Positions 1-5,889 of a stretch of 5,889 nt of DNA are shown here, in pieces. The position numbers and the translations under genes were made by a program. Within the stretch, counting starts at the first letter, position 1; the number at the start of each line of letters is the position of its first letter. Under the pieces are notes generated by a model. The model saw only the letters and a list, made by a program, of their open reading frames with translations, searched no databases and was not told where the DNA came from. The stretch spans positions 1-5,889 of the forward strand of contig JALOMN010000309.1 of the NCBI GenBank assembly GCA_025455445.1. The letters are read 5' to 3'. Origin of the DNA: Cyclobacteriaceae bacterium. Lineage in GTDB: Bacteria; Bacteroidota; Bacteroidia; Cytophagales; Cyclobacteriaceae.

Positions 1-505
1 TTGCTTCACTGCTGGCCATGATAGAATTCACATAGTGGCCGCATGCCTTTGCTTCCATAATAATTGATTTAGGATTTGGCCGCTGAAAAGATGAAACGCA
101 CACACGCACCAACTTATCGCCCAAATATTTTCCCCATTCCCATGCAGTTATCATAATCGATGCGCCTTTGGGTGCCGTTAAACTCATATTGGGATCGCAA
201 TACACAAGAGGTCGGAGGTAAGCATTTTTCAAATTATTCTTTTCCAGCACCAGGTATGCCACTTGTGTGAGTTCTTCCGGTGATTGATGTATGGGAATAT
301 TCAATGCGCGGCAGCCATCAATCAATCGCTGGAAATGTTCGTGTGCTTTGAAAATCTTTACGCCATTTACAGTTTGGTAAGAGCGTATTCCTTCAAACAC
401 TCCATAGCCATAGTGAAGTGTTTGACTAAATAAGTCAGTAGAAGCATCCTTCGCTTTTACAAATTTTCCATTCAGGTAGAGAATGGTGTTTTCGTTGTAA
501 TACAT
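1..505 (-). CDS. ilvE: Branched-chain amino-acid aminotransferase, N-terminal 168 codons (3' end beyond window)
   Basis: PLP-dependent fold-type IV transaminase that interconverts leucine, isoleucine and valine with their 2-oxo acids, using 2-oxoglutarate/glutamate; cytoplasmic, last step of branched-chain amino-acid synthesis. The frame opens with MYYNENTILYLNGKFV and carries the family block HYGYGVFEGIRSY (residues 31-43; Arg41 fits the PLP-phosphate arginine), YLRPLVY (96-102), and AKACGHYVNS (152-161), where Lys153 is the expected Schiff-base lysine. About half of the usual 300-360 residues is present; the part with the SEG/GENLF-type motif lies outside the window. The ATG at 505 is chosen because homology begins immediately there; the leader is AT-rich (TTTTAAATTACT) with no Shine-Dalgarno, normal for Bacteroidota. 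The gene starts 38 nt after the U-rich tail of a strong terminator and behind a Val/Leu/Ile-rich leader ORF, which argues for attenuation control. Family is certain; a D-amino-acid aminotransferase or ADC lyase is much less likely given the motifs. Confidence 0.95.
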   Translation of the reverse strand, partial: MYYNENTILYLNGKFVKAKDASTDLFSQTLHYGYGVFEGIRSYQTVNGVKIFKAHEHFQRLIDGCRALNIPIHQSPEELTQVAYLVLEKNNLKNAYLRPLVYCDPNMSLTAPKGASIMITAWEWGKYLGDKLVRVCVSSFQRPNPKSIIMEAKACGHYVNSIMASSEA

Positions 506-542
506 AGTAATTTAAAACAATCGTTAGTTTGCGGTTAACACT

Positions 543-578
543 ATAAAACAAAACCGCCCCGATTGAGTCGGGGCGGTT
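543..578 (-). terminator. Intrinsic terminator between leader peptide ORF and ilvE
   Basis: On the minus strand the two arms AACCGCCCCGA (578-568) and TCGGGGCGGTT (562-552) form a perfect 11-bp stem closed by a 5-nt loop (CTCAA), followed by the U-rich tail TTGTTTTAT (551-543). On the plus strand the hairpin has no U tract, so it acts for minus-strand transcripts. It lies 23 nt after the stop codon of the 34-codon leader ORF and 38 nt before ilvE. It could simply end the upstream aminotransferase transcript, but its position and the competing pairing partner at 601-612 make it the terminator arm of an attenuator. Confidence 0.9.
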
Positions 579-600
579 ACAATATCTTTCATACAATATC
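578..600 (-). repeat. Tandem-like direct repeat GATATTGTA in the attenuator linker
   Basis: GATATTGTA occurs at 600-592 and again at 586-578 on the minus strand, separated by TGAAA (14-nt period). It occupies almost exactly the stretch between the leader stop codon and the terminator's 5' arm. It may be a local duplication that sets the antiterminator loop length; no binding protein can be named. Confidence 0.6.
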
Positions 601-601
601 G

Positions 602-706
602 TCACTGCCCCGGTTTTCGGAGAATAATGACGCTAATGAGCACGAGCACATTGCTGATAGTTGTTATCAGGTATGTGAAGCGATTGAATAAATTATTCAG
701 TGGCAT
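602..706 (-). CDS. Putative ilv leader peptide (34 aa, Val/Leu/Ile-rich)
   Basis: A 34-codon ORF runs from ATG at 706 to TGA at 604-602. The C-terminal half reads NVLVLISVIILRKPGQ: residues 20-29 contain nine branched-chain residues out of ten (V, L, V, L, I, S, V, I, I, L), and 14 of all 34 residues are Val, Leu or Ile. It ends just before a strong intrinsic terminator and is the only ORF between the aminotransferase and ilvE. In established attenuators (for example IlvL upstream of the enterobacterial ilvGMEDA operon) such peptides act only in cis, as sensors of charged branched-chain tRNA. The same residues would also make a single membrane-spanning helix, so a small membrane protein is the alternative; the location before ilvE and the RNA pairing of its stop region favour the leader reading. 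No Shine-Dalgarno is visible. A weak -7-like AATTTTTG lies at 740-733 on the minus strand, but without a clear -33 box. Confidence 0.72.
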   Translation of the reverse strand: MPLNNLFNRFTYLITTISNVLVLISVIILRKPGQ

Positions 707-810
707 ATAAACTTGTGCTTTGATACAAGATTCAAAAATTTTATGATGACATTCAATGAAAACTCAGAAAAAAGTTTTCTGATTTATATTAACGAATGTT
801 AGGTAATCGC

Positions 811-2115
811 TTATGCGGAAGCAAGATACTCTACAATGCCATCACGAATAGAGGTAAACGTTTTGATAAGTGTGTCCTCATTTTCTTCGAGCAAGGTTAC
901 ACGGAAGCCCTGCAGTTCAGAGCAGAAAGAAGAAATGGGAACCACACACACACCCTTCGCACCTAAGAGATAATATACAAAACGCTTGTCGTGCGGAATA
1001 TCCTGACTCACCCAACCTTCTACCAATGATCGGATTCGCGCGTCTTCAATGTGTATTTGTTGTCCGTTCTTTAATGTTCCCTCACGGAAAATGATGGTGT
1101 TGTAAAAGGCTCCAAAAGTTTCGTTGAAGGTAAGTTGCGGAACGGTATGTAAAATATCTGCAATGATCTTGCTACGCTTACCAATGTTTCGATTCGTTTC
1201 TTCACGATAATTTTTAAAGCGTGGGTCACCCAAAATTTTAGGTATTGCCAATTGAGGTAATTTAGTAGAGCAAACTTCGATCATCTTTGCATTATCTAAT
1301 GCCTGACAAAAGCGATTAAAGTCCTCATCTTTGTCGCGATTGTAGTATTCCATCCAGCCGCAGCGTGAACCGGGCCAGGGAAGTTCTTTTGAAATACCGC
1401 GCATGGCAATGCCGGGCACATCTTTTATCACTTCTGCAAGTGACCAGGCATGTGCCCCGTTATAGGTAATGTTGATATAGATTTCATCACAGATCAAAAA
1501 CAGTTTAAACTCTTTGGCAATCTCCACGATTCGCTTTAATGTTTCCAACGGATATACCATTCCCGTAGGATTATCCGGATTGATGATCAGTATGCCTACC
1601 ACATTCGGATTGTATTTCACTTTATTATACAGGTCATCCAGATCGGGATACCACTTATTATTGGGATCGAGCTTATATGTTAATGGCTCGTTGCTGGCGT
1701 GTGCAGCTTCTGCACTGGAGTGTGTGGAATAGGCAGGTGAAGGTCCTATCACACGAGAAGTAGGCGCGATGTACTGATATACTTTTGCAATCGCATCACC
1801 CAGGCCGTTGAAGAAGCAAATGTCATCGGGGGTAATTTGCACGCCCCCCAATTGATTGGTTTGTGCTGCTAAAAACTTTCTGGTATCCAGAATTCCTTTA
1901 CTCGGACAATAGCTGTATGAATCATTTTGCAACGCAAGGTCTGCGATGATTTGTTTTATCCACTCCGGAAGTTTGTGATTCTTCTGAATTGGGTCACCGA
2001 TGTTTTCCCAATAAATATTCTTACCCAAATTTTTAATCTGTTCAGCTTTCTTTACGATTTCACGTATTTCGTAACTGAGTTCACTGGCTCCTTCGCTGAG
2101 TAATTGCTGACGCAT
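811..2115 (-). CDS. Pyridoxal-phosphate-dependent class I/II aminotransferase
   Basis: Complete 434-residue fold-type I aminotransferase (aspartate/alanine aminotransferase superfamily), cytoplasmic, moving an amino group between an amino acid and a 2-oxo acid. Visible landmarks are SYSYCPSKG (67-74) near the substrate-site tyrosine, GLGDAIAKVY (104-113) for phosphate binding, NPDNPTG (179-185) with the PLP-ring asparagine, CDEIY (209-213) with the Asp and Tyr that contact the cofactor, GISKELPWPGSRCGW (240-254) with the Schiff-base Lys243 and phosphate-binding Arg251, and GFRVTLL (403-409) with the substrate-carboxylate Arg405. All key residues are intact. The length is slightly above the usual 390-410, with an extra segment around 350-375. 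Substrate cannot be fixed from sequence: aspartate, alanine or aromatic acids are all possible, so no symbol is given. The start at 2115 is supported by a promoter candidate about 60-90 nt upstream. It is followed by the ilv leader region, and dnaE ends 99 nt before it, so it is probably its own transcription unit. Confidence 0.93.
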   Translation of the reverse strand: MRQQLLSEGASELSYEIREIVKKAEQIKNLGKNIYWENIGDPIQKNHKLPEWIKQIIADLALQNDSYSYCPSKGILDTRKFLAAQTNQLGGVQITPDDICFFNGLGDAIAKVYQYIAPTSRVIGPSPAYSTHSSAEAAHASNEPLTYKLDPNNKWYPDLDDLYNKVKYNPNVVGILIINPDNPTGMVYPLETLKRIVEIAKEFKLFLICDEIYINITYNGAHAWSLAEVIKDVPGIAMRGISKELPWPGSRCGWMEYYNRDKDEDFNRFCQALDNAKMIEVCSTKLPQLAIPKILGDPRFKNYREETNRNIGKRSKIIADILHTVPQLTFNETFGAFYNTIIFREGTLKNGQQIHIEDARIRSLVEGWVSQDIPHDKRFVYYLLGAKGVCVVPISSFCSELQGFRVTLLEENEDTLIKTFTSIRDGIVEYLASA

Positions 2116-2158
2116 CTTTAATAGTTGAAAGTTAAAAGTGTAAAGTCGAAAGCAATAG

Positions 2159-2177
2159 AGCTTCGATTTAGCTTCGA
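2159..2177. repeat. Short direct repeat AGCTTCGA x2 at the aminotransferase start site
   Basis: AGCTTCGA occurs at 2159-2166 and 2170-2177 on the plus strand (11-bp period, TTT between), overlapping the proposed -7 box and start site. The period of about one helical turn would suit a repressor or activator site, but the copies are short and chance is a real possibility. Confidence 0.3.
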
Positions 2178-2206
2178 AAGTAGAATTAAGTTAAGTAGAT
2201 ACAAAA
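2175..2206 (-). promoter_or_regulatory. Bacteroidota-type promoter for the class I/II aminotransferase
   Basis: On the minus strand TTTTG (2206-2202) is followed after 19 nt by TACTTTCG (2182-2175). This matches the Bacteroidota -33 TTTG / -7 TAnnTTTG arrangement with one mismatch in the -7 box and canonical spacing. Transcription would begin near 2168-2170, giving a leader of about 50-55 nt before the ATG at 2115. It lies just after the restored dnaE stop codon (2217-2215). Based on consensus matching only. Confidence 0.5.
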
Positions 2207-2214
2207 GAAAATCG

Positions 2215-5200
2215 TCAGGAGTGTTGTCTTGATACTAACGCTTCCGCCATCGCATCATCCGCACGCTTGCTTACCATTGGCAGTTTGTCCATCCAAAAAA
2301 CATCAATGGTATAGACCCCAAACTCTTCGATTACTTTCCCCTTTATGTCATAAAATCCGCGTCCGCGAAACGGAAATTTTCTTGCGGAGTCAGGAAAATG
2401 CACCGTATCAAACCCCTCACATCGTAAAAGGTGCCAAAGCACATATGCTCTTTGGACTTCATCGTGTGTGTGTCTTTAGTAGTTACCAGGTATCCCACTA
2501 TGTGAACAGGTTTTCCCTTCTTATTGCACAACTCGGTGGCAAGCGTATCGCCATACGCATGCGTAGCCAGCAACTCAAAAGGATTGCACAACGGAAAGCC
2601 CAGTAACTCAATCTCATCAAAGGCATCTTCCAGCACATTGCGCGTTAATTGAGGTAACGGATATTCTTTTGGTTGCGTATCGAATAACTCAATGGTAGTG
2701 GTTGGCTTTACCCGGTTGCTGCTAAAAAAGAGCATCGACTCCCAAAGCAGTTGTTGTTTACTTTTTCCTGTGAAACGGAATGCGCCTAAACGAATGAGAA
2801 TGCGGATCTGCTCAAGACCAATACCCGGTGTACGCCTTAAAAAGTTATCGAGGTTTTTATATACACCACGTTTCTTTCTGTCTTCTGCAATATGCTGACC
2901 GATTTTTGCTTCGAGACTTTTCAAATGAATGAACCCGATATAAATCTGATTTCCATAAATGGCAGTGAGGTATTCGCTGTGGTTTACGCAGGGGGGCTCA
3001 ATCTGTGCACCATTCATGCGCGCTTCATGAAAATAAAATTCTGTGCGATAAAAACCACCGAAGTTATTGATCACTGCCACCATAAACTCGAGTGGATAAT
3101 GCGCCTTCAGGTACAGACTCTGATAACTTTCTACTGCATAGCTGGCGGAGTGACCTTTGGCGAATGAATATCCTGCAAAACTTTCGATCTCAAACCACAC
3201 GCGATCCGTTACTTTAGGATCGTAACCACGCTGCATACATCCTTCAAAGAAACGATCTCTCACGCGTTGAAATTCTTCGCGCGAACGATACTTGCCACTC
3301 ATGCCCCTGCGCAACACATCTGCTTCGGTGAGCGTGAGTCCGGCAAAGTAATGCGCCACACGAATTACATCTTCCTGGTATACCATCACACCATAGGTCT
3401 CTTTCATGATCTCATCCATTTTGGGATGAATCGATTTATACGTACCTCCATTTCTTACAATGTGAAAGCGCTCAATGTATTCTTTCATCATGCCTGAACT
3501 CGCCACACCCGGCCTGATAATAGAACTGGCTGCCACCAATGTGAGGTAATCATCGCACCGCAGTTTGCCCAGCAACATGCGCATGGCGGGTGACTCTACA
3601 TAAAAACAACCCATGGCTTTGCTGTGGCGCATGAGATCTTTTATCCCTTCGTCTTCTTTAAATTTTTTGAACTGATAGATATCGATATCAATTCCTCTAT
3701 TGCGTTTTACATGTTGCACGGTTTCTTTGATGTGACCTAAACCGCGCTGACTGAGTATATCAAACTTATAAATGCCAAAGTCTTCGGCTGCATGCATTTC
3801 AAACTGCGCCACGGGCAAACTTTTAGGTGGAAACTCGGTGGCTGTATACGTATAGATGGGCTTCTCGGTAATAAGCACACCTCCTGCGTGAATAGAAATA
3901 TAGGCGGGCAGTTCTTTTTGCACAATGTAGGCCGCATAGGCCATTACCTTGCTGGCGATGTGATCGCGCTCAAATTTTTCCCTACGGTTTTCAACAAGCG
4001 CATCAATCTCCTCTTTGGGCAAACCAAACACTTTTCCAAGTTCGCGAATGATGGACTTACCCTGAAAGGTTACATGGGTGCCCAGCAAACACACATGATC
4101 GTAACCATATTTATCAAAAATATATTCATAGATCGCATCGCGGTTATCCCACGAAAAATCAATATCAAAATCAGGCGGTGACACGCGCTCCTCATTTAAG
4201 AAGCGCTCAAAGTACAAATCCAGTTCAATGGGATCTACATTGGTAATACCCAAACAATACGCCACCGTGCTGTTAGCCCCACTGCCACGCCCTACAAAAT
4301 CATATCCTTTCTTTTTGGCAAAGCGAATGAGGTCATATGCTATCAGATAGTATGCTGTAAAGCCTTTGGTTTTGATGATGTTCAATTCCTTTTCAATACG
4401 ATCTTTCCAGATGGCTTTGTCTTCGCCATAGCGCATGGCATAACCCTTTGCCGTTTGTTCGCGCAAATGCTTCAGATCTTCTTTGGCGCTGTGGGTAAAT
4501 ACTTTTTTGTTTTTGTCTTCCCCCATTTTACAGTCGATTGAACATTGATCCAATAAGGACTGTGCGTTTAAAATCAACTCCGGAAACTGTTCAAATTGCT
4601 TTTCCAATTGCGGTGCAGGAAGCATGTATTCATCGCGACTTGCCTGCAAATGTTCCGGCAGTTTGCTCAGCAGTAAATTATGTGCAATGCATCGCAGCAG
4701 CCGATGCGCATTATGATCACGATAAACCAGTTTACCATTTTTACTTTTTTCGGGTGGCAAAAATGTAACCGGGTGCAGTGCCACAAACTTATAGGCATAG
4801 TCTTCGCGCAGCGGGTGATTTATATATTGAATCAACTCCTGCCTGCGCACACCGATGTACTCGTTTTCACGCAGCATGTCTGGTTCAATTTTTCCAAACG
4901 GATAGATTACAAAAGCTTCGTTGAATTCGGGCGCACGTGTTGGCAGTGGTTTACCTTCGCGATTGTGATAAGACAAAAAACGGTTGATCGATTCAAGGCC
5001 GCGGTTGTTTTTAGCAATTACGATGTAGAGCAGACCTAACTCTGTTTTTTCGCCTGGCTTTTCAGTATCCGGTGAGGAAGTTAGATTCGTTTCATTTCTG
5101 AATTCGATTCCTACTGCAATGCTTAGTTCATAGGCAGGCTTGCCGTATTTGGTGAGCCCGGTGTCGTGCGGTTTATTTTCTTCGCAAAGGCGAAGCATTT

Positions 5201-5336
5201 CAAGATAAGATGCTACGTTGTTGATTTCAGTGAGCGCAAGTTTATGCACACCGCAGCGCCTCGCTTCTTCAAAAAGAGTTTTGATGGGCAGCGTGCCGTA
5301 TTTAAAGCTGAGGCCGGTGTGACAGTTGAGGTACAT
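2215..5336 (-). CDS. dnaE: DNA polymerase III alpha subunit, short DnaE2/ImuC-like form, frameshifted near the 3' end
   Basis: C-family DNA polymerase. The uninterrupted frame encodes 997 aa (stop at 2345-2343); adding one base at the G run 2416-2413 extends it to about 1040 aa, ending at 2215. Domains: PHP (about 1-220, starting MYLNCHTGLSFKYGTL); palm/fingers with GRGSGANS (349-356), PPDFDIDF (387-394, catalytic Asp391 and Asp393), SIHAGGVLIT (481-490) and YKFDILSQRGL (523-533, third catalytic Asp526); fingers motif FAGYSFAKGHSASYA (720-734); a helix-hairpin-helix-like segment TPGIGLEQI (836-844); TIELF (881-885) resembling a beta-clamp-binding pentapeptide; LLGFPLCNP (911-919); and an OB fold from about 943. 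Many Bacteroidota carry a longer replicative DnaE and a second DnaE of about 1000 aa linked to damage-induced, error-prone synthesis; size and N-terminus suggest the latter. No imuA, imuB or lexA is inside the window. The ATG at 5336 is the first after an in-frame stop at 5354-5352, 22 nt after the RAYT stop, with only a weak GGA before it. The polymerase active site is intact; only the last OB-fold part is displaced. Confidence 0.93.
2411..2419 (-). other. dnaE: Frameshift site near the 3' end of dnaE
   Basis: On the minus strand the frame reads GTG AGG GGT TTG, after which the encoded tail (residues 976-997) bears no resemblance to a DnaE end. One frame over, the sequence directly after continues FDTVHFPDSARKFPFRGRG and a typical OB-fold end down to TGA at 2217-2215, without any stop. 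One missing base in the G run 2416-2413, or a -1 ribosomal shift, reconciles the two. GGGTTTG sits in the X_XXY_YYZ phase that a -1 shift would need. Confidence 0.85.
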
Positions 5337-5358
5337 ATTTCCGCTGATCTGTTACACA

Positions 5359-5889
5359 TTAGCTAACCGCCCATTTATCAGGATTATTCTGAATATATTT
5401 TCTGATGCGGTGTAGGCTAACCTCTTTGCACACCATATATTCATGATAACGCGACTGCCATTCAAATGGAATGTCATTCATCGTAGCATATTTTTTTACG
5501 GCTGCCTTAAACCCACGGATTACCGATGCCAGATTTTTTGATTGCGGGCCAAATTCATTTGGGTGTTGAATCCGGTAGGAATAATCCGGTTTGTTGAAAT
5601 AGATAAGACCATGCACATGATCAGGCATAATCACAAATTCATCCAATATCACGAATGGAAAATGATAGGGGATTTCCAACCAATATTGATGGGCAATTTT
5701 TCCGATTTCCGTTGGTTGTAATAGGGACGCAAAATATTGCGTCCCTTGTTGGATGTTTTTATCAACGATAATTTCCCCGAAATACCGTTTGCGGTTTTTT
5801 GTACAGATGGTAACAAAATACCAATCATCCGAACCGTAGTCATGATTTTTCAACCGCATGGTATCTGACCGGTATTTGTTTTTATATTT
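5359..5889 (-). CDS. REP-associated tyrosine transposase (RAYT, Y1/HUH family), 5' end beyond window
   Basis: Single-strand DNA transposase-like protein of the IS200-related Y1 family, normally a single-copy domesticated gene that processes REP-type palindromes. Landmarks, numbered from the ATG at 5859, are YFVTICTKNRKRYFG (14-28), the HUH motif MPDHVHGLI (78-86, His81 and His83 as metal ligands), NLASVIRGFKAAVKK (109-123), and WQSRYHEY followed by IRKYIQNNPDKW (152-163), where Tyr155 of YIxxNP is the best match to the catalytic tyrosine of IS200-type TnpA. The 166-aa frame from 5859 is almost full length, but the reading frame stays open to the window edge and the ten preceding codons read KYKNKYRSDT, which fits the usual Bacteroidota N-terminus (NKYR…RLKN…DY). 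The true start is therefore probably outside the window. Residues 38-46 (QGTQYFASL) are encoded by a perfect palindrome. The stop codon is 22 nt before dnaE, so both may share a transcript. Confidence 0.9.
   Translation of the reverse strand, partial: KYKNKYRSDTMRLKNHDYGSDDWYFVTICTKNRKRYFGEIIVDKNIQQGTQYFASLLQPTEIGKIAHQYWLEIPYHFPFVILDEFVIMPDHVHGLIYFNKPDYSYRIQHPNEFGPQSKNLASVIRGFKAAVKKYATMNDIPFEWQSRYHEYMVCKEVSLHRIRKYIQNNPDKWAVS
5723..5746. repeat. Perfect palindrome (REP-like hairpin) inside the RAYT reading frame
   Basis: On the plus strand the arms AGGGACGCAA (5723-5732) and TTGCGTCCCT (5737-5746) are exact reverse complements around a 4-nt AATA loop. Such short GC-capped hairpins are the usual substrate of RAYT proteins. 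This one lies in the variable segment between the first beta strand and the EIGKIAHQYWLEIP block (about residues 38-46) without breaking the frame. Only one copy exists in this window, so its status as a dispersed repeat is inferred. Confidence 0.75.

Larger units (their letters stand above)
543..706 (-). promoter_or_regulatory. Candidate ribosome-mediated transcription attenuator of ilvE
   Basis: The parts in RNA order are: the leader ORF with its Val/Leu/Ile codon run at 649-620; a segment CGGGGCAGTGAC (612-601) made of the last leader codons and the stop; the terminator's 5' arm with flank, GTAACCGCCCCG (580-569); and the terminator's 3' arm plus U tract (562-543). Segment 612-601 can pair with 580-569 in 10 of 12 positions, including six consecutive G/C pairs, and this excludes the terminator hairpin. 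A ribosome finishing the leader would cover 612-601 and let the terminator form. A ribosome stalled on the Val/Leu/Ile codons around 649-635 would leave that segment free to form the antiterminator. The pairings are visible in the sequence; the regulatory behaviour is inferred from known attenuators. I do not see a convincing strong protector (1:2) hairpin: only a short CTGATA/TATCAG stem inside the ORF at 670-654. Confidence 0.68.

Noticed and set aside
602..706. Reading the 34-codon ORF as an independent small membrane protein
   Set aside because: The hydrophobic run would fit one membrane helix, but it is almost entirely Val/Leu/Ile, lies immediately before an intrinsic terminator and ilvE, and its stop region pairs with the terminator arm. 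A leader peptide explains all of these at once.
602..706. Strong protector (1:2) hairpin in the attenuator through CACTG (702-698) with CAGTG (607-603)
   Set aside because: Only 5 bp across about 90 nt; too weak to claim.
733..740. AATTTTTG as the -7 box of the ilv leader promoter
   Set aside because: One mismatch to TAnnTTTG and no TTTG at the expected -33 spacing (only TTT at 762-760), so I do not list it as a feature.
758..779. Inverted repeat GAAAACT/AGTTTTC after the aminotransferase gene as its terminator
   Set aside because: The stem is only 7 bp, AT-rich, and has no U tract following it on the minus strand. It is probably a by-product of local A/T runs.
2116..2150. Repeated GAAAG/AAAGT-like words before the aminotransferase start as a regulatory array
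   Set aside because: The spacing is irregular and low-complexity A/T-rich leaders of this look are frequent before Bacteroidota genes.
2215..2442. 75-codon minus-strand ORF as a separate gene
   Set aside because: Its residues from the eleventh onward are the displaced C-terminus of DnaE, and its own start codon lies inside the dnaE frame; it is a frameshift product, not a gene.
2229..5366. Several plus-strand open frames of 66-129 codons opposite dnaE
   Set aside because: They lie antisense to a well-supported polymerase gene, show no recognisable motifs, and have compositions expected of antisense frames.

Overview
The window looks like a chromosomal segment of a Bacteroidota bacterium. 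Three things point there: a short second DnaE of the type common in that phylum, a RAYT transposase with the NKYR…RLKN…DY N-terminus seen in that phylum, and a promoter-like TTTTG/TAnnTTTG pair with no strong Shine-Dalgarno sites. Every gene I can support lies on the minus strand, so the biological reading order runs from high to low coordinates. No rRNA, tRNA, CRISPR array or complete insertion sequence is visible.

Layout in transcription order: (1) 5889-5359, a REP-associated tyrosine transposase (RAYT, Y1/HUH type). Its true start is probably beyond the window edge, and a perfect 10-bp-stem palindrome lies inside its reading frame. (2) 5336-2215, a DnaE2/ImuC-like DNA polymerase III alpha subunit beginning 22 nt after the RAYT stop. 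Its last 65 codons are out of frame because of a one-base discrepancy at a GGGG run near 2413-2416. (3) 2214-2116, a short intergenic region with a good Bacteroidota-type promoter candidate. (4) 2115-811, a complete class I/II PLP aminotransferase of 434 aa. (5) 810-506, a 305-nt non-structural region. (6) 505-1, the first 168 codons of a branched-chain amino-acid aminotransferase (ilvE), cut by the window edge.

The most interesting part is region 5. It encodes a 34-residue peptide in which nine of ten consecutive residues are Val, Leu or Ile. Directly behind it come an antiterminator-capable pairing that includes the peptide's stop codon, a perfect 11-bp GC-rich intrinsic terminator with a U-rich tail, and then ilvE. 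This is the architecture of a ribosome-mediated transcription attenuator, analogous in logic to ilvL of enterobacteria. It would couple ilvE, and probably further ilv/leu genes beyond the window, to the supply of charged branched-chain tRNAs.

Otherwise the genes fall into unrelated jobs: a translesion or mutagenic polymerase with a transposase-derived gene in front of it, an amino-acid transaminase with its own promoter, and the attenuated branched-chain amino-acid unit.
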